Shown one piece after another: positions 30,332 through 38,913 of a stretch of DNA of 64,000 nucleotides. The notes beneath the pieces are model-generated. The model was given only the letters and a program-made list of their open reading frames with translations, was not told the origin of the DNA and ran no database searches. A program made the translations under genes and the position numbers. Source of the DNA: Phenylobacterium sp. (GTDB lineage: Bacteria; Pseudomonadota; Alphaproteobacteria; Caulobacterales; Caulobacteraceae); contig NZ_PNLB01000001.1 of NCBI RefSeq assembly GCF_013822795.1, positions 1-64,000 on the forward strand. The letters are read 5' to 3'. Each line of letters starts with the position of its first letter. Within the stretch, counting starts at the first letter, position 1.

Positions 30332-31576
30332 TCAGCGGAAGTCGTTGCTGGAGAAGGCGTATTTGAACGAGATCTGGAGGCGGTAATCCTCGCCTTCCTC
30401 GCCGTCCTTGTCCTCGCGCGTGCCCCACAGGAACTCGCCGCCCATCATGATCTTGTCCGAGGGCGTGTAGAGCAGGTTCACCGAGGCGTACTGCGCGGTC
30501 TGGAAGGCGGTCCCTTCCTGGAAGTTGGTGTTGTCGACCTGGACGCGGCTGTAGCCGATCGACGAGCTGAACTGATCGTTCCAGTAGTGGTCGTAGTAGG
30601 CCATCATCCCGAACAGCGGGACGACGTCGCCACGCAGGCCGATCGGCGGAAGCTCGCCGGGCGCCGGCGGTGGCGCATTCAGGCGGTCGGCTTCCGGCGC
30701 CAGGTCGGTGCCGCCGTCGTTCATGTAGGTGGCGATGCCTTCGCCGTAGACGGCGCTGAGGTGGATGACGTCCTTCTCGAGCAGCTTGATGTTCGAGGAG
30801 AGGTTGACGCCCCAGCCGGTCTTGCTGTCGGAGGGCTCGTTGTTCGGCGTGCCGGCGGTCTCGAAGCCCACGCGGCGCAGGATGCCGGCGACCTGGACGT
30901 GGCCCCAGTCGGCCCCGTAGCGCCAGTGCGCGGTCAGGTCGGGAAGTTCCTCGTCGCCCTGCAGGCCGGAGGCGATATCGGAGTCGATCAGGCGGACGTT
31001 GCCAGGGTCGATGTCGTTGCTAGGCAGTTCCAGCGCCACGGCGATCTGATGGCCGCCGGTCTTGTAGGTGTAGCGGATCTGCGGGGTCCGCACGAACACC
31101 ATGCCGTTGGGGCCCCAGTAGTCGATGGTGTTGGGGAAGGTGTCGCCGTCCATGAAGACCGAATTGGTCTGGCCGGCCAGGATCGGGCCCCATTCGCCAT
31201 AGGCGTGGCGCAGGCGGAAGGTGGTCTGCCCGGCGTCGTCGCCGACCCCGTAGAGGTCGAACTCGAAGCGGACGAAGAGGTCGTTGCCGGCGATCGGCTG
31301 GTTGGCCCGGACCCCGAGACGGCTTTGGCGAGCGCTCAGGATGGCCTGGCCGTCGTCGCCGTAAATGCCGTCGACGGTGGGGATCTTCGATGGCCGCAGG
31401 GTCGCGTCCCAGTCGGGGTGAACCCGCTTGAAGTCCTGAACGTAGTCCAGTTGAGCGAAGCCATAGACTTCGAAATTCGGTGCGTCCTGCGCGTGTGCGG
31501 CGCCCGCGAAGCCAAGTCCGGCGGCAGCAGCCGCGAATGCACAGCGACTCAATGGTCGGTTCAAATACTGAACCAT
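30332..31576 (-). CDS. DcaP-like outer-membrane porin
   Basis: A 414-residue barrel. Signal peptide SRCAFAAAAAGLGFAGAAHA, then FEVYGFAQLDYVQDFKRVHP, LRPSKIPTVDG and SARQSRLGVRANQP, which are signatures of DcaP-type trimeric porins that take up dicarboxylates and similar small anions; the C-terminus is LQISFKYAFSSNDFR. ATG 31576 has GGAGG seven bases upstream; the GTG at 31579 is too close to that site. It is 17 bases upstream of the glutaminase gene, so the exported enzyme and two porins appear to be one transcription unit. Confidence 0.92.
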   Translation of the reverse strand: MVQYLNRPLSRCAFAAAAAGLGFAGAAHAQDAPNFEVYGFAQLDYVQDFKRVHPDWDATLRPSKIPTVDGIYGDDGQAILSARQSRLGVRANQPIAGNDLFVRFEFDLYGVGDDAGQTTFRLRHAYGEWGPILAGQTNSVFMDGDTFPNTIDYWGPNGMVFVRTPQIRYTYKTGGHQIAVALELPSNDIDPGNVRLIDSDIASGLQGDEELPDLTAHWRYGADWGHVQVAGILRRVGFETAGTPNNEPSDSKTGWGVNLSSNIKLLEKDVIHLSAVYGEGIATYMNDGGTDLAPEADRLNAPPPAPGELPPIGLRGDVVPLFGMMAYYDHYWNDQFSSSIGYSRVQVDNTNFQEGTAFQTAQYASVNLLYTPSDKIMMGGEFLWGTREDKDGEEGEDYRLQISFKYAFSSNDFR

Positions 31577-31707
31577 CACCAGCCCTCCAGTTGTCGCTCA
31601 CCTGCCGAGCGCAGCCGGAACGTTGAAGCTCAGGTATCGCTGTGGCTATCAGGTGGATCACGGAGAAAGCTGTGCCTGGGCTGGGGAGAGGGCGCAGCTT
31701 CAGGCGT

Positions 31708-33144
31708 CTAGAACGAGTACCGAACGCGGATGGCCAGAATGTTGAAGGTCTGGCCGATCTGCACGCCGACCGGAGGCGTCGCCGGCGGCGGGCCGAAGGG
31801 CTCGGGATCGGCAAGGCCGGCGGGATTCAGTCGATCGACGTCGACGTGGAGATAGTTGGCCATCAGCCGGACCCGAGGCCGGGGGTACCAGAGCAGCGCC
31901 GCCCCGAGGATCTGCTGGCGGCCGCCGCGCACGCCGCCGGCGGGCGTGGGCTGGCCGGCCGCGCCCTCGTGGTCGTTGAGGTCCATGACGCTGTAGCGAA
32001 ACGCCAGCTCCAAGGCGCCCCAGCCGCCGCTGCCGATTGGGGCGAGCGGCTTGGGAATGGCGAAGGCGGCGAGTGTTTGGTCGAAGCGCCGGGTCTCGCC
32101 GGTGAGGATCCAGCTGCCCTGCACGTAGTAGCCGCCGAAGCGGGGATCGCCTCCCGGGCCGTGGCGGTCGACGCCGAACAGGAAGCCCTCGGCCTGGAGG
32201 TAGAAGTTCCGGCGCTGGGCGGCGAACTCGAGTCCGACGACCTGGGCCCGGTCGGCGTTGATCTCGCCGGTGTCGATCAGCGGTGTGTCGTCGACGTCGA
32301 TCTCCGGCGTGTTGAGAAAGCGGACCGGGAAGCGTTCGGGCCGGCCGGCGTCCTGCTCGCTGGCGGGCGCCAGGACGAACGTCCCGTTGACGCCGACGTG
32401 GAAGCGATAGTCGTTCTGCGCTTTGAACGCCCGGGTGTAGCGGCCAAGGATCGCCGCCCGCGGCGCGTAGTCCTCGTCGGCGTCGAGCTGGGGCCCGGTC
32501 AGGCTGAGCGCGATCATCGAGCCGGGCACGACGCGCCTCATCGTTACGCCGACGCGGCCGTCGCCGCCGCCGAGCGAGCGGGCGAGGTCCGCGGCGGTCG
32601 CCCGTTCGAGGAACAGGTTGCTGTCCGAGCTGGTCGCGCCCTCCATGTTGGTCGGTGGCGAGAAGGCCCCGACGCGGATCGAGTAGGGCTTGCGAAGGTA
32701 GCTGGCCCAGACCTCGGCGATGCGCGCTTCGCCGGCCTCGTCGGCGTCGCCGAACTCGAACATGGCGCGATAGGCGAAGTGTTCGCCGTGCGATCCCTCC
32801 CAGCCCAGGCGCGCGCGCCGCAGGTAGGAGCCGTCGTTGAGGTTGCGCGCGCCCAGCGGGTCGCCGAGATGCACGCCGCCGCGTCGGAAGTCGCTTTCCG
32901 GCGGGCCTTCGGCGGCCTGATCGTAGATCGCGCCGTCATACTGCAGATAGCCGTGGAAGGTCCAAGGCCCGAGCTGGAAATCGAGGTCGAGTAAGGAGCC
33001 CAGCGAGAAGCCGCCGCTGTCGGTGGTCTGCGCGTCGGCCGCCGGTTGGAGGGGCCCGGCCGCCGCCGCCGCGGGGGCCGCCGAAGCCTGTTCGCCCGCT
33101 ACCACCGCTGCGAGCGCGGCGCTCGTCGTGGCAATGGCGTACAC
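31708..33144 (-). CDS. Phosphate-selective porin O/P-type outer-membrane protein
   Basis: A 478-residue barrel protein. From GTG 33144 the product begins with a signal-like stretch (AIATTSAALAAVVAGEQASA) then an Ala/Pro linker. The barrel region has LDFQLGPWTFHGYLQYDGAI, LRRARLGWEGSHGEHFAYRA, YLRKPYSIRVGAFSPPTNME and ends LAIRVRYSF with C-terminal Phe. These match OprO/OprP-like Pfam porins. The GTG has GGAGAG ten bases before it; a longer frame from 33282 would put 46 Arg-rich residues before the signal and is disfavoured. Confidence 0.85.
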   Translation of the reverse strand: MYAIATTSAALAAVVAGEQASAAPAAAAAGPLQPAADAQTTDSGGFSLGSLLDLDFQLGPWTFHGYLQYDGAIYDQAAEGPPESDFRRGGVHLGDPLGARNLNDGSYLRRARLGWEGSHGEHFAYRAMFEFGDADEAGEARIAEVWASYLRKPYSIRVGAFSPPTNMEGATSSDSNLFLERATAADLARSLGGGDGRVGVTMRRVVPGSMIALSLTGPQLDADEDYAPRAAILGRYTRAFKAQNDYRFHVGVNGTFVLAPASEQDAGRPERFPVRFLNTPEIDVDDTPLIDTGEINADRAQVVGLEFAAQRRNFYLQAEGFLFGVDRHGPGGDPRFGGYYVQGSWILTGETRRFDQTLAAFAIPKPLAPIGSGGWGALELAFRYSVMDLNDHEGAAGQPTPAGGVRGGRQQILGAALLWYPRPRVRLMANYLHVDVDRLNPAGLADPEPFGPPPATPPVGVQIGQTFNILAIRVRYSF

Positions 33145-33432
33145 GATCGCCGCTCTCCGACTGGTGGAGGGCGAGCGTCGAGGAACCCGAGCGGGCGCGA
33201 CATAGGGTGAATACCTGAAGGGGGTGCGCGAATAACCTCCAGCGTTCACGGCTGGCCGGCAGGGCGAACACCGGTCCCCCACCGTGCGGAGGCAGGCGAG
33301 CTGGGCCGGATTCGGGATGGCGATGAGTGGCGCCGATCCTGAACCAGCCGGTGGTGTGGAACGTTAACTGTCCCAGTCGCGAACGGTCCTGCCGGGGCGC
33401 ACGTGGGCCACGCTCGCTCGGAGGGCTGTGGG

Positions 33433-33888
33433 ATGAGCTATTGCAAGGCGGCGGTCGCCGCACTCGGTTTGGCGCTGTTGGCCAGTGGCGCGCAGGCCGC
33501 GCCGTTCGAAGCCGTCAGCTTCAAGAAGGGACAGAGCGCGCTGGTCTACGACGTCGGCAGCGTCCGGCGCGAAGGGGCGATCGCGCAGGCCTGGGTCTAT
33601 CAGATCGTCGCCCACCCGATGGACGGGGCGAGCATGGTGGCGACCTACCGCGAGTTTTCGTGCGCCATGCGCCGCACCCGGGACCTGTCCCGTCGCTTCG
33701 TCTCGCCGGACGGCCAGACCCTGCGCGCGGTTGAGACGCCGGGCGAATGGCAGGACGTGGCGGCCGGAGACGAGCGCTACGACCTCATGCAGCAGGTCTG
33801 CATCGGCAGGCCGCAGCGCATCGCCGGCCAGCAGATGTCGGTGTTCGACTTCCAGACCGTCGTCCGCGACGCCCTGGGCGCCCGCTAG
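33433..33888 (+). CDS. Secreted protein resembling surface-adhesin protein E
   Basis: A 151-residue exported protein. The signal peptide is SYCKAAVAALGLALLASGAQAAP. The mature part (SALVYDVGSVRREGAIAQAW ... YREFSCAMRRTRDLSRRFV ... EWQDVAAGDERYDLMQQVC) has the spacing and paired cysteines of surface-adhesin E-type proteins: coloured by an early vYD..sv.r.g..v..w and two Cys. Function in this organism is unknown. ATG 33433 has GGAGG eight bases upstream and is better than ATG 33403. Confidence 0.78.
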   Translation: MSYCKAAVAALGLALLASGAQAAPFEAVSFKKGQSALVYDVGSVRREGAIAQAWVYQIVAHPMDGASMVATYREFSCAMRRTRDLSRRFVSPDGQTLRAVETPGEWQDVAAGDERYDLMQQVCIGRPQRIAGQQMSVFDFQTVVRDALGAR

Positions 33889-33908
33889 GCTTCACATTCC
33901 TGCACGCA

Positions 33909-33939
33909 GCGATGACCGATCCGCACGCGCGGTCATCGC
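33909..33939. promoter_or_regulatory. Inverted repeat before the AraC gene
   Basis: Arms GCGATGACCG and CGGTCATCGC (10 bp, perfect) with an 11-base loop lie 40 bases before the AraC start and 21 after the previous stop. It could be an operator or the terminator of the upstream gene; no T-run follows. Confidence 0.5.
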
Positions 33940-33978
33940 GCGCTTGCGCGCCCGCGCCCGGCTGGCCACGGTGGCGCG

Positions 33979-34971
33979 ATGACCACCTGGATCGACCAAG
34001 CCGAGCTGACGGCCATGGCCCAGCGCCAGTCGGGCCTGGAGATCCTGCGTCAACTCTATCCGCCCGAGCGCGTCGCCCACGTCGAGACGCTGGAGTTTCT
34101 GCCGGTCGAGGAGGGGCTGTTCTGCTCGCTCAACGCCTGGCGGACTGCGGCCCCGGCCACCGATCACACGGTGGTGCGCAATTCCATCGGGCTGCAGTTC
34201 GTACAGGCCGGATCGGTGCGCCAGACCCTGGCCGGGCACGGCCGCTACCTGCACGCCGGCGCGCGGGTCTGCCTGACCACCTTTCCCAAGGAGACGCGGC
34301 AGGTACGCCGCTACGGCGCGGGGTTGGACGTCAAGTACATCGGCGCCTGGGTGGCGCCCGATCTGCTGGTCGATAAGTTCGGATTGGAGATCGAGGCGCT
34401 GCCGGAGCCGCTGGCCGCGTTCTTCCGCGGCGAGACCAGTCAGCCGTTCTGCATGAGCCTGCCGCTGCCGCCGCGGCTGTGGCTGGCGCTCGACGAGGTG
34501 TTCGCCAGCGGCTTCTCCGGCAAGCTGCGCCAGACCTACCTGGCCACCAAGATGACCGAGCTGGTCTGCGAACTGACCGCCTCGCTGGGAGGGGCGCCTG
34601 CGCCGGCGGCGGGCGCGGCCGGACAGGCCGAGCTGTCGCCGCGCGAGCAGGTGCTGATCGAGACCGCGGCGATGATCTACATGCGCGAACTGGCCGCGCC
34701 GCCCTCGGTGGACGCGCTGGCCGCGCGCATCGGCCTGAACCGCAACCGGCTGTCGGCCGGGTTCCGGCAGGTGTTCGGCTGCACGCCGCACGACTATTCC
34801 AAGCGCCAACGCATGGACTGGGCCCGGCGGCTGATCCTGGATGGAACTATGCGGCTCGGCGAGGTCGCCCAGGCGGTCGGCTATGCGAGCCGATCGAGCT
34901 TCAGCCGCGCCTTCACCGACCACTTCGGATTTTCCCCCTCGGCGGCGCCGTCCGCCGGGCCTCTTGAGTAA
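33979..34971 (+). CDS. AraC-family transcriptional regulator
   Basis: A 330-residue regulator. The C-terminal DNA-binding domain has two HTHs: PPSVDALAARIGLNRNRLSA (about 239-258) with FRQVFGCTPHDYSKRQRMDW, and MRLGEVAQAVGYASRSSFSR (about 291-310) with AFTDHFGFSP. The N-terminal part (about 1-200) carries GRYLHAGARVCLTTFPKE and is PchR-like rather than sugar-binding. It lies 10 bases upstream of the amidohydrolase gene on the same strand and probably controls it; the effector is unknown. Confidence 0.93.
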   Translation: MTTWIDQAELTAMAQRQSGLEILRQLYPPERVAHVETLEFLPVEEGLFCSLNAWRTAAPATDHTVVRNSIGLQFVQAGSVRQTLAGHGRYLHAGARVCLTTFPKETRQVRRYGAGLDVKYIGAWVAPDLLVDKFGLEIEALPEPLAAFFRGETSQPFCMSLPLPPRLWLALDEVFASGFSGKLRQTYLATKMTELVCELTASLGGAPAPAAGAAGQAELSPREQVLIETAAMIYMRELAAPPSVDALAARIGLNRNRLSAGFRQVFGCTPHDYSKRQRMDWARRLILDGTMRLGEVAQAVGYASRSSFSRAFTDHFGFSPSAAPSAGPLE

Positions 34972-34981
34972 AGGACCTGGC

Positions 34982-36223
34982 ATGGCTGGCTTTGTGATCG
35001 TCAACGCGCGGCTGCTCGACCTCGAGGCCGGGGTGCTGCGGGGCGGCGCTTCGCTGCGCACCGAGGGCGACAAGATCGTCGAGGTGGCCGAGGGCGGGCG
35101 CGAGATCGCCGCCGGCGACGGCGTGACGGTGATCGACGCCGGCGGCCGCACCCTGATGCCGGGGCTGATTGACGCCCACGTGCACGCGGCCCTGACCACC
35201 ATGGACTTCGCGGCCCTGGCCCGGCGGCAGACCTCGTGGCGGGCGATCGAGACCAAGTACATCCTGGAAGGCATGCTGGCGCGCGGCTTCACCACGGTGC
35301 GCGACGCCGGCGGGCTGGATCCGGGCATCGCCAATGCGCTGGATCGCGGGCTGGTGAAGGGGCCGCGGGTGTTCCGCTCGGGCCGGGTGCTGAGCCAGAC
35401 CGGCGGGCACGGCGACAGCGACCTGCCGCAGGAGAGCCCGCAGCTCTGCGCCTGCTCGATCCGTTCGTCCTACTTCAGCCACGTGGCCGACGGCCCCGAC
35501 GCCGTGCGCAAGGCTGCGCGCGAAGAGCTGAAGTCCGGAGCGCACCAGATCAAGGTGATGGCCGGCGGCGGGGTGGCGACGCCCTCCGATCCCATCGACA
35601 TGGTGCAGTACACCGAGGAGGAAATCCGCGCGGCGGTCGAGGAGGCGCGGGCGCGTCGCACCTACGCCTTCGCTCACGCCTACATTCCCGAGGCGATCGA
35701 GCGGGCGGTGCGAGCCGGCGTGCGCTCGATCGAGCACGGCAACCTGATCGACGCGGCCTCAGCGCGGGCGATGGCCCAGGCCGGCTGCTACCTGGTGCCG
35801 ACCCTGGTGACCTACGACCAGATCGCCGAAACCGGCAAGCAGCTGCGCTTCCCGAGCGAGAGCCTGCGCAAACTGGGCGAGGTGCTGCACGCCGGGGTCG
35901 GGGCGGTGGAGATCGCGCTGGAGGCCGGGGTGAAGGTCGGGTTCGGCACCGACCTGCTGGGCGAGACCCATCCGGCCCAGTCCAAGGAGCTGCTGCTGCG
36001 CGCCCAGGTGCAGAGCAACGCCGACGTGCTGCGCTCGGCGACCCTGGTCAACGCCGAGCTGCTGCAGCGCCAGGGCCAGCTGGGCGAGCTGGCGCCCGGA
36101 GCGTTCGCCGACCTGCTGCTGGTCGACGGCGACCCGTTGGCCGATCTCAACGTGCTGTGCGGGCAGGGCGAGCGCATCGACCTGATCATGCGCGGCGGCG
36201 TGCCGGCCAAGAACGCGCTGTGA
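34982..36223 (+). CDS. Imidazolonepropionase-like amidohydrolase
   Basis: A 413-residue binuclear-metal amidohydrolase. Metal ligands: the HxH in LIDAHVHAAL (about 61-63), Lys in HQIKVMAGGG, His in AFAHAY, His in SIEHGN and Asp in GFGTDLLGE. The arrangement matches the Xaa-Pro dipeptidase/ochratoxinase-like group that includes Caulobacter carboxypeptidases and prolidases, so a peptidase or acyl-amino-acid hydrolase activity is likely; the exact substrate is unknown. No signal peptide. ATG 34982 has AGGA seven bases upstream. It follows the AraC gene and its stop overlaps the next start (GTGA). Confidence 0.92.
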   Translation: MAGFVIVNARLLDLEAGVLRGGASLRTEGDKIVEVAEGGREIAAGDGVTVIDAGGRTLMPGLIDAHVHAALTTMDFAALARRQTSWRAIETKYILEGMLARGFTTVRDAGGLDPGIANALDRGLVKGPRVFRSGRVLSQTGGHGDSDLPQESPQLCACSIRSSYFSHVADGPDAVRKAAREELKSGAHQIKVMAGGGVATPSDPIDMVQYTEEEIRAAVEEARARRTYAFAHAYIPEAIERAVRAGVRSIEHGNLIDAASARAMAQAGCYLVPTLVTYDQIAETGKQLRFPSESLRKLGEVLHAGVGAVEIALEAGVKVGFGTDLLGETHPAQSKELLLRAQVQSNADVLRSATLVNAELLQRQGQLGELAPGAFADLLLVDGDPLADLNVLCGQGERIDLIMRGGVPAKNAL

Positions 36224-36531
36224 ACGGGGCGGTGCGCAGCGTGATCCGCTTCACCGTCAAGCCGGGGCGCGAGGCCGAGTTCGAGGCCGCTTTCGCCGCC
36301 TGCGGGATGCTGACCCGGCCGCGGGCGATCGAAGGGTTCGTCGAGGCCGAGCTGGCGCGCGGCCTGGAAAATCCGAGCGAATACCTGGTGATCGGCCGCT
36401 GGGCCGATGCGCTCGCCTACGCCGCCTGGCAGGCGCGTTCGCTGGAGGGCGTCACCGCGGCGCAGCGCCAGGCGCTGCTGGAGACCTTGGTCGATCCGAG
36501 GCCCGGCGCGGCCTATGCGGTGGTGGCGTAG
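36220..36531 (+). CDS. ABM-fold (antibiotic biosynthesis monooxygenase-like) protein
   Basis: A 103-residue ferredoxin-like protein. SVIRFTVKPGREAEFEAAFA and ASEYLVIGRWADALAYAAWQ-type segments (here ENPSEYLVIGRWADALAYAA) are typical of the ABM/DUF4188-like small monooxygenase fold. The start is GTG 36220, which overlaps the stop of the amidohydrolase gene in GTGA, so translation is probably coupled. A role in the same pathway is inferred; catalytic residues cannot be assigned. Confidence 0.8.
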   Translation: MNGAVRSVIRFTVKPGREAEFEAAFAACGMLTRPRAIEGFVEAELARGLENPSEYLVIGRWADALAYAAWQARSLEGVTAAQRQALLETLVDPRPGAAYAVVA

Positions 36532-36558
36532 AGGCGCTTGCCGGGTTAACTCCCCTGC

Positions 36559-36888
36559 ATGGCGAAGACCAAACAAAGCGACGAATTCGAGATCGAGGTC
36601 GACGGGGAGCCCTATGTCTGGTGGCTCCACCGGCGGCCGCAATGGTCCAGCGACACTGCGAAGTGGCGCGGCATGGCGATCGCCGTGCGTCACCAGGAAG
36701 GCAAGCGCGAGGCGGTGCTGGAGTTTCCGCCGGGGCCGCAGCCCCGGTTCGGCGCACCGCAGCTGCAGGCCTCGCAGATCGCGCGGCCGCTCGTGGCGAC
36801 GGCCATCGCCTCGGCCGTCGCCGCCGGCTGGGAGCCGCTGTCGCGCGGCAAGACTGTGACGATCGTCGTGGACGAGACCGGCGGCTGA
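36559..36888 (+). CDS. Conserved hypothetical protein
   Basis: A 109-residue soluble protein with no recognised domain. It opens MAKTKQSDEFEIEVDGEPYV and contains WWLHRRPQWSSDTAKWRGMA and a hydrophobic helix LVATAIASAVAAGWEP before a final strand TVTIVVDE. Good coding composition and a following hairpin support it being real. It may belong to the AraC-amidohydrolase unit, 27 bases downstream of the ABM gene. Confidence 0.75.
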   Translation: MAKTKQSDEFEIEVDGEPYVWWLHRRPQWSSDTAKWRGMAIAVRHQEGKREAVLEFPPGPQPRFGAPQLQASQIARPLVATAIASAVAAGWEPLSRGKTVTIVVDETGG

Positions 36889-36891
36889 ACC

Positions 36892-36919
36892 ACACGCCCC
36901 CGCCTAGGCGAGGGCGTGT
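36892..36919. terminator. Terminator between convergent genes
   Basis: ACACGCCC and GGGCGTGT pair around the inner CGCCTAGGCG palindrome, giving a long hairpin between the hypothetical gene (ends 36888) and the PEP-CTERM gene (ends 36936). It can serve both strands; no T-run is seen. Confidence 0.7.
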
Positions 36920-36935
36920 CGTCAGAGATGTCGGG

Positions 36936-37529
36936 TCAGGCGACCACGCTGCGGCGGCGAGAGGTGCGGATCATCGCGCCCGCCGCCCCGAAGCCGACGA
37001 TCATCATCGCCCAGGTCGCCGGTTCCGGCACCGGGGACAGCGGGGTCGAGACCGACACGTTGTCGACGAAGGTGTTGTACCTGTCGTTGTACGCGGTGAA
37101 CACGAGCGCATCCGAGCCCGAGCCCATGACGACGGCGGAGATCTGCTGGAATCCGGTCGTGACCTGATCGGTCACGGAGAAGATGCTCACGCCGTTCCAG
37201 GTCACGTTGAACCCGTTGGCCGAATTGCCTTGGGCGTTGTACCAGAAGCTCAGGGCGTAGGACTGTCCGGACGCCGTCGCGAGGACCTGCGAGAGGGTGT
37301 TCGGGCCGAAGGAGTAGCCCTCCATCTGAGCGGAGTACGTTCCCTCCTGGACGGTATGGCTGACGATCGTCTGAGGGTAGGAGACGGCGTTCGTCGTCCA
37401 GCCGGAATAGTCGCCGGCCTCGAAGCCGCCATTGACCACCAAATTGGTGGCTGCGTCGGCGGCGCCTGGGGCCAGGGCGAGCGCCATGGCGAGGCCTGCG
37501 GCCGCATTTCTCAAAATCTCGAATCGCAC
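36936..37529 (-). CDS. PEP-CTERM sorted surface protein
   Basis: A 197-residue exported protein. N-terminal signal RNAAAGLAMALALAPGAADA; a beta-rich body NLVVNGGFEAGDYSGWTTNA ... NTFVDNVSVSTP of the carbohydrate-binding/DUF642-like jelly-roll type; then the PEP-CTERM tail VPEPATWAMMIVGFGAAGAM with Arg-rich end (RTSRRR). Such proteins are cut by exosortase and linked to an extracellular polymer. No exosortase gene is in this window. The start is GTG 37529 with GGGAGGGG upstream. An 8-bp inverted repeat lies just before it. Confidence 0.92.
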   Translation of the reverse strand: MRFEILRNAAAGLAMALALAPGAADAATNLVVNGGFEAGDYSGWTTNAVSYPQTIVSHTVQEGTYSAQMEGYSFGPNTLSQVLATASGQSYALSFWYNAQGNSANGFNVTWNGVSIFSVTDQVTTGFQQISAVVMGSGSDALVFTAYNDRYNTFVDNVSVSTPLSPVPEPATWAMMIVGFGAAGAMIRTSRRRSVVA

Positions 37530-37544
37530 GTGCAGCCCCTCCCG

Positions 37545-37573
37545 AGCATGGTGAACGCTGCCGCTACCATGCT
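37545..37573. promoter_or_regulatory. Inverted repeat upstream of the PEP-CTERM gene
   Basis: AGCATGGT and ACCATGCT, perfect 8-bp arms with a 13-base spacer, lie 16-44 bases before the GTG start. It is a candidate operator or 5'-UTR hairpin. Confidence 0.5.
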
Positions 37574-37626
37574 AGGGCGAGAACTAAAACGGCGTTCGCC
37601 TAATGCGGGTGTGCGGAGGCGACGCC

Positions 37627-37941
37627 TCAGCTTTCCTGATGCAGGGTCTTGGCGGCCGGCTGGGCGGCGGCCAAGTCTTCGTGTTCGGCGTCGCGCACGG
37701 CGCGCGAGACGTTGAGGCGAGTGAACAGCTGGCCCTGAGCGTCCGCCAGGATCGCCTGGGCCAGTTGCTTGGCGCGCGACAGGTCGCTGCAGACGCCGAG
37801 CCCGACGATGGTCACCTCCGGACCTTCAAGCGCCAGCACGGCGAAGTTGCCCGCCGTCGGCGTGTGATGATCGCTCTCCGGCCAGGCCCGGAAGCGGTAG
37901 GCGGCGCCCGAAGCGCCCCGGAGTTCAACAAATTCACGCAT
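37627..37941 (-). CDS. Hypothetical protein
   Basis: A 104-residue protein beginning MREFVELRGASGAAYRFRAW and containing FAVLALEGPEVTIVGLGVCS, then a helix DLSRAKQLAQAILADAQGQ and an Arg/Glu/Ala-rich tail. No known domain. It resembles a small beta-alpha soluble protein; function unknown. ATG 37941 fits the good codon use; the ribosome site is weak, and a longer reading to 38001 is possible. Confidence 0.65.
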   Translation of the reverse strand: MREFVELRGASGAAYRFRAWPESDHHTPTAGNFAVLALEGPEVTIVGLGVCSDLSRAKQLAQAILADAQGQLFTRLNVSRAVRDAEHEDLAAAQPAAKTLHQES

Positions 37942-38030
37942 CAACACTATCCAAGCGCCCAACAGGCGCCAATTTCCAGAACTATCGAACCGGTGAATCA
38001 CCGATCCACGAACAGGAGCCGAACCGGCGC

Positions 38031-38417
38031 ATGGCGGAGTCTATCGAGCGCTTTCTGCGCCGTCGCCCCACCATCTCCACACATGCGCCACTTGGCCGCG
38101 TGTTCAATGTGCTGCGCGAGACCTGGCGCCTGGACGACGACCCCAAACGCACGACCCCTGATAGCGGTTTCATCGCGACAGGGCGATCTGCTTCCGAGGC
38201 CGCCGATCTGGCCCGTGAGTGGACGGGGCGGTTCGCCCGGCACGGGTTCGACAAGGCCTCTGGCGCCTGGTGGGCGGTGGAAGGCCCGCACATACACCGC
38301 ATCACCGTCGCGCCGCGCCGGCGCCGCTCGATCGGCCTGGCGCTGGGCCTGGGCGCCGCCGGCCTGGCGGCCGTGCTGGTCGCCCGCGGCGCTTCGGGGC
38401 GCCGCGGCGGCCGTTAG
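38031..38417 (+). CDS. Hypothetical membrane-anchored protein
   Basis: A 128-residue protein. The N-terminal part (IERFLRRRPTISTHAPLGRV; TGRSASEAADLAREWTGRFA; ASGAWWAVEGPHIHRITVAP) looks soluble, and one C-terminal helix (SIGLALGLGAAGLAAVLVAR) with an Arg-rich end is a tail anchor. No known domain. Its TAG stop overlaps the stop of the next, opposite gene by four bases. Confidence 0.7.
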   Translation: MAESIERFLRRRPTISTHAPLGRVFNVLRETWRLDDDPKRTTPDSGFIATGRSASEAADLAREWTGRFARHGFDKASGAWWAVEGPHIHRITVAPRRRRSIGLALGLGAAGLAAVLVARGASGRRGGR

Positions 38418-38845
38418 CAGGCGTAGCGCCGCTCAATGATCACCCGACGGCCGATGTACGGATCATAGACCCGCTCGCGGCTGACGCAGCTGCGCGGGGC
38501 GTAGCCGTAGCCATAGGCGTAGGGCTGGGCGTAGCCGCCGTTGTAGCCGTTGTCGTAGTAGCGCGAGCCGTACGAGCCGCCGCCATACGAGCCGCCAGCG
38601 TAGCCGTTGCTGTAATAGCCGTTGTTGTAGCCGTTGTTGTAATAGCCGCGGTTGTTGTTGGACCCGGCGATGGCGGCGCCGAGGGCCAGGCCTAGCACGC
38701 CGCCGACGATGGCCGCCGCCGCCGCGTCGTTGTTGTCGTGGCCGCGATGGTAGCGATAGGACTCGGCCTGGGCCGAACCGGCGCTCGAGACGACGGCGCC
38801 GGCCGCCATGACCGCCGCGATGGTCGCTGTCAGGAGCTTTTTCAT
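38414..38845 (-). CDS. Exported Gly/Tyr/Asn-rich protein
   Basis: A 143-residue protein with signal peptide LLTATIAAVMAAGAVVSSAG, a glycine-zipper helix (AAAAIVGGVLGLALGAAIAG) and a low-complexity region of NNGYYSNGYAGG-type repeats (about 70-120), ending in a Cys-flanked tail (SCVSRERVYDPYIGRR ... RRYAC). It resembles small exported proteins of unknown function in Caulobacterales. ATG 38845 has AAGGAGG six bases upstream. A direct repeat TTCAGC-N5-TTCAGC lies about 70-85 bases upstream. Confidence 0.85.
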   Translation of the reverse strand: MKKLLTATIAAVMAAGAVVSSAGSAQAESYRYHRGHDNNDAAAAAIVGGVLGLALGAAIAGSNNNRGYYNNGYNNGYYSNGYAGGSYGGGSYGSRYYDNGYNGGYAQPYAYGYGYAPRSCVSRERVYDPYIGRRVIIERRYAC

Positions 38846-38913
38846 GCTCGCCTCCTTCCGGCCTCGCTCCGAGATGGGGAGGCCAGGTTCAGGCGACAGA
38901 ATCGCAAAATCAC

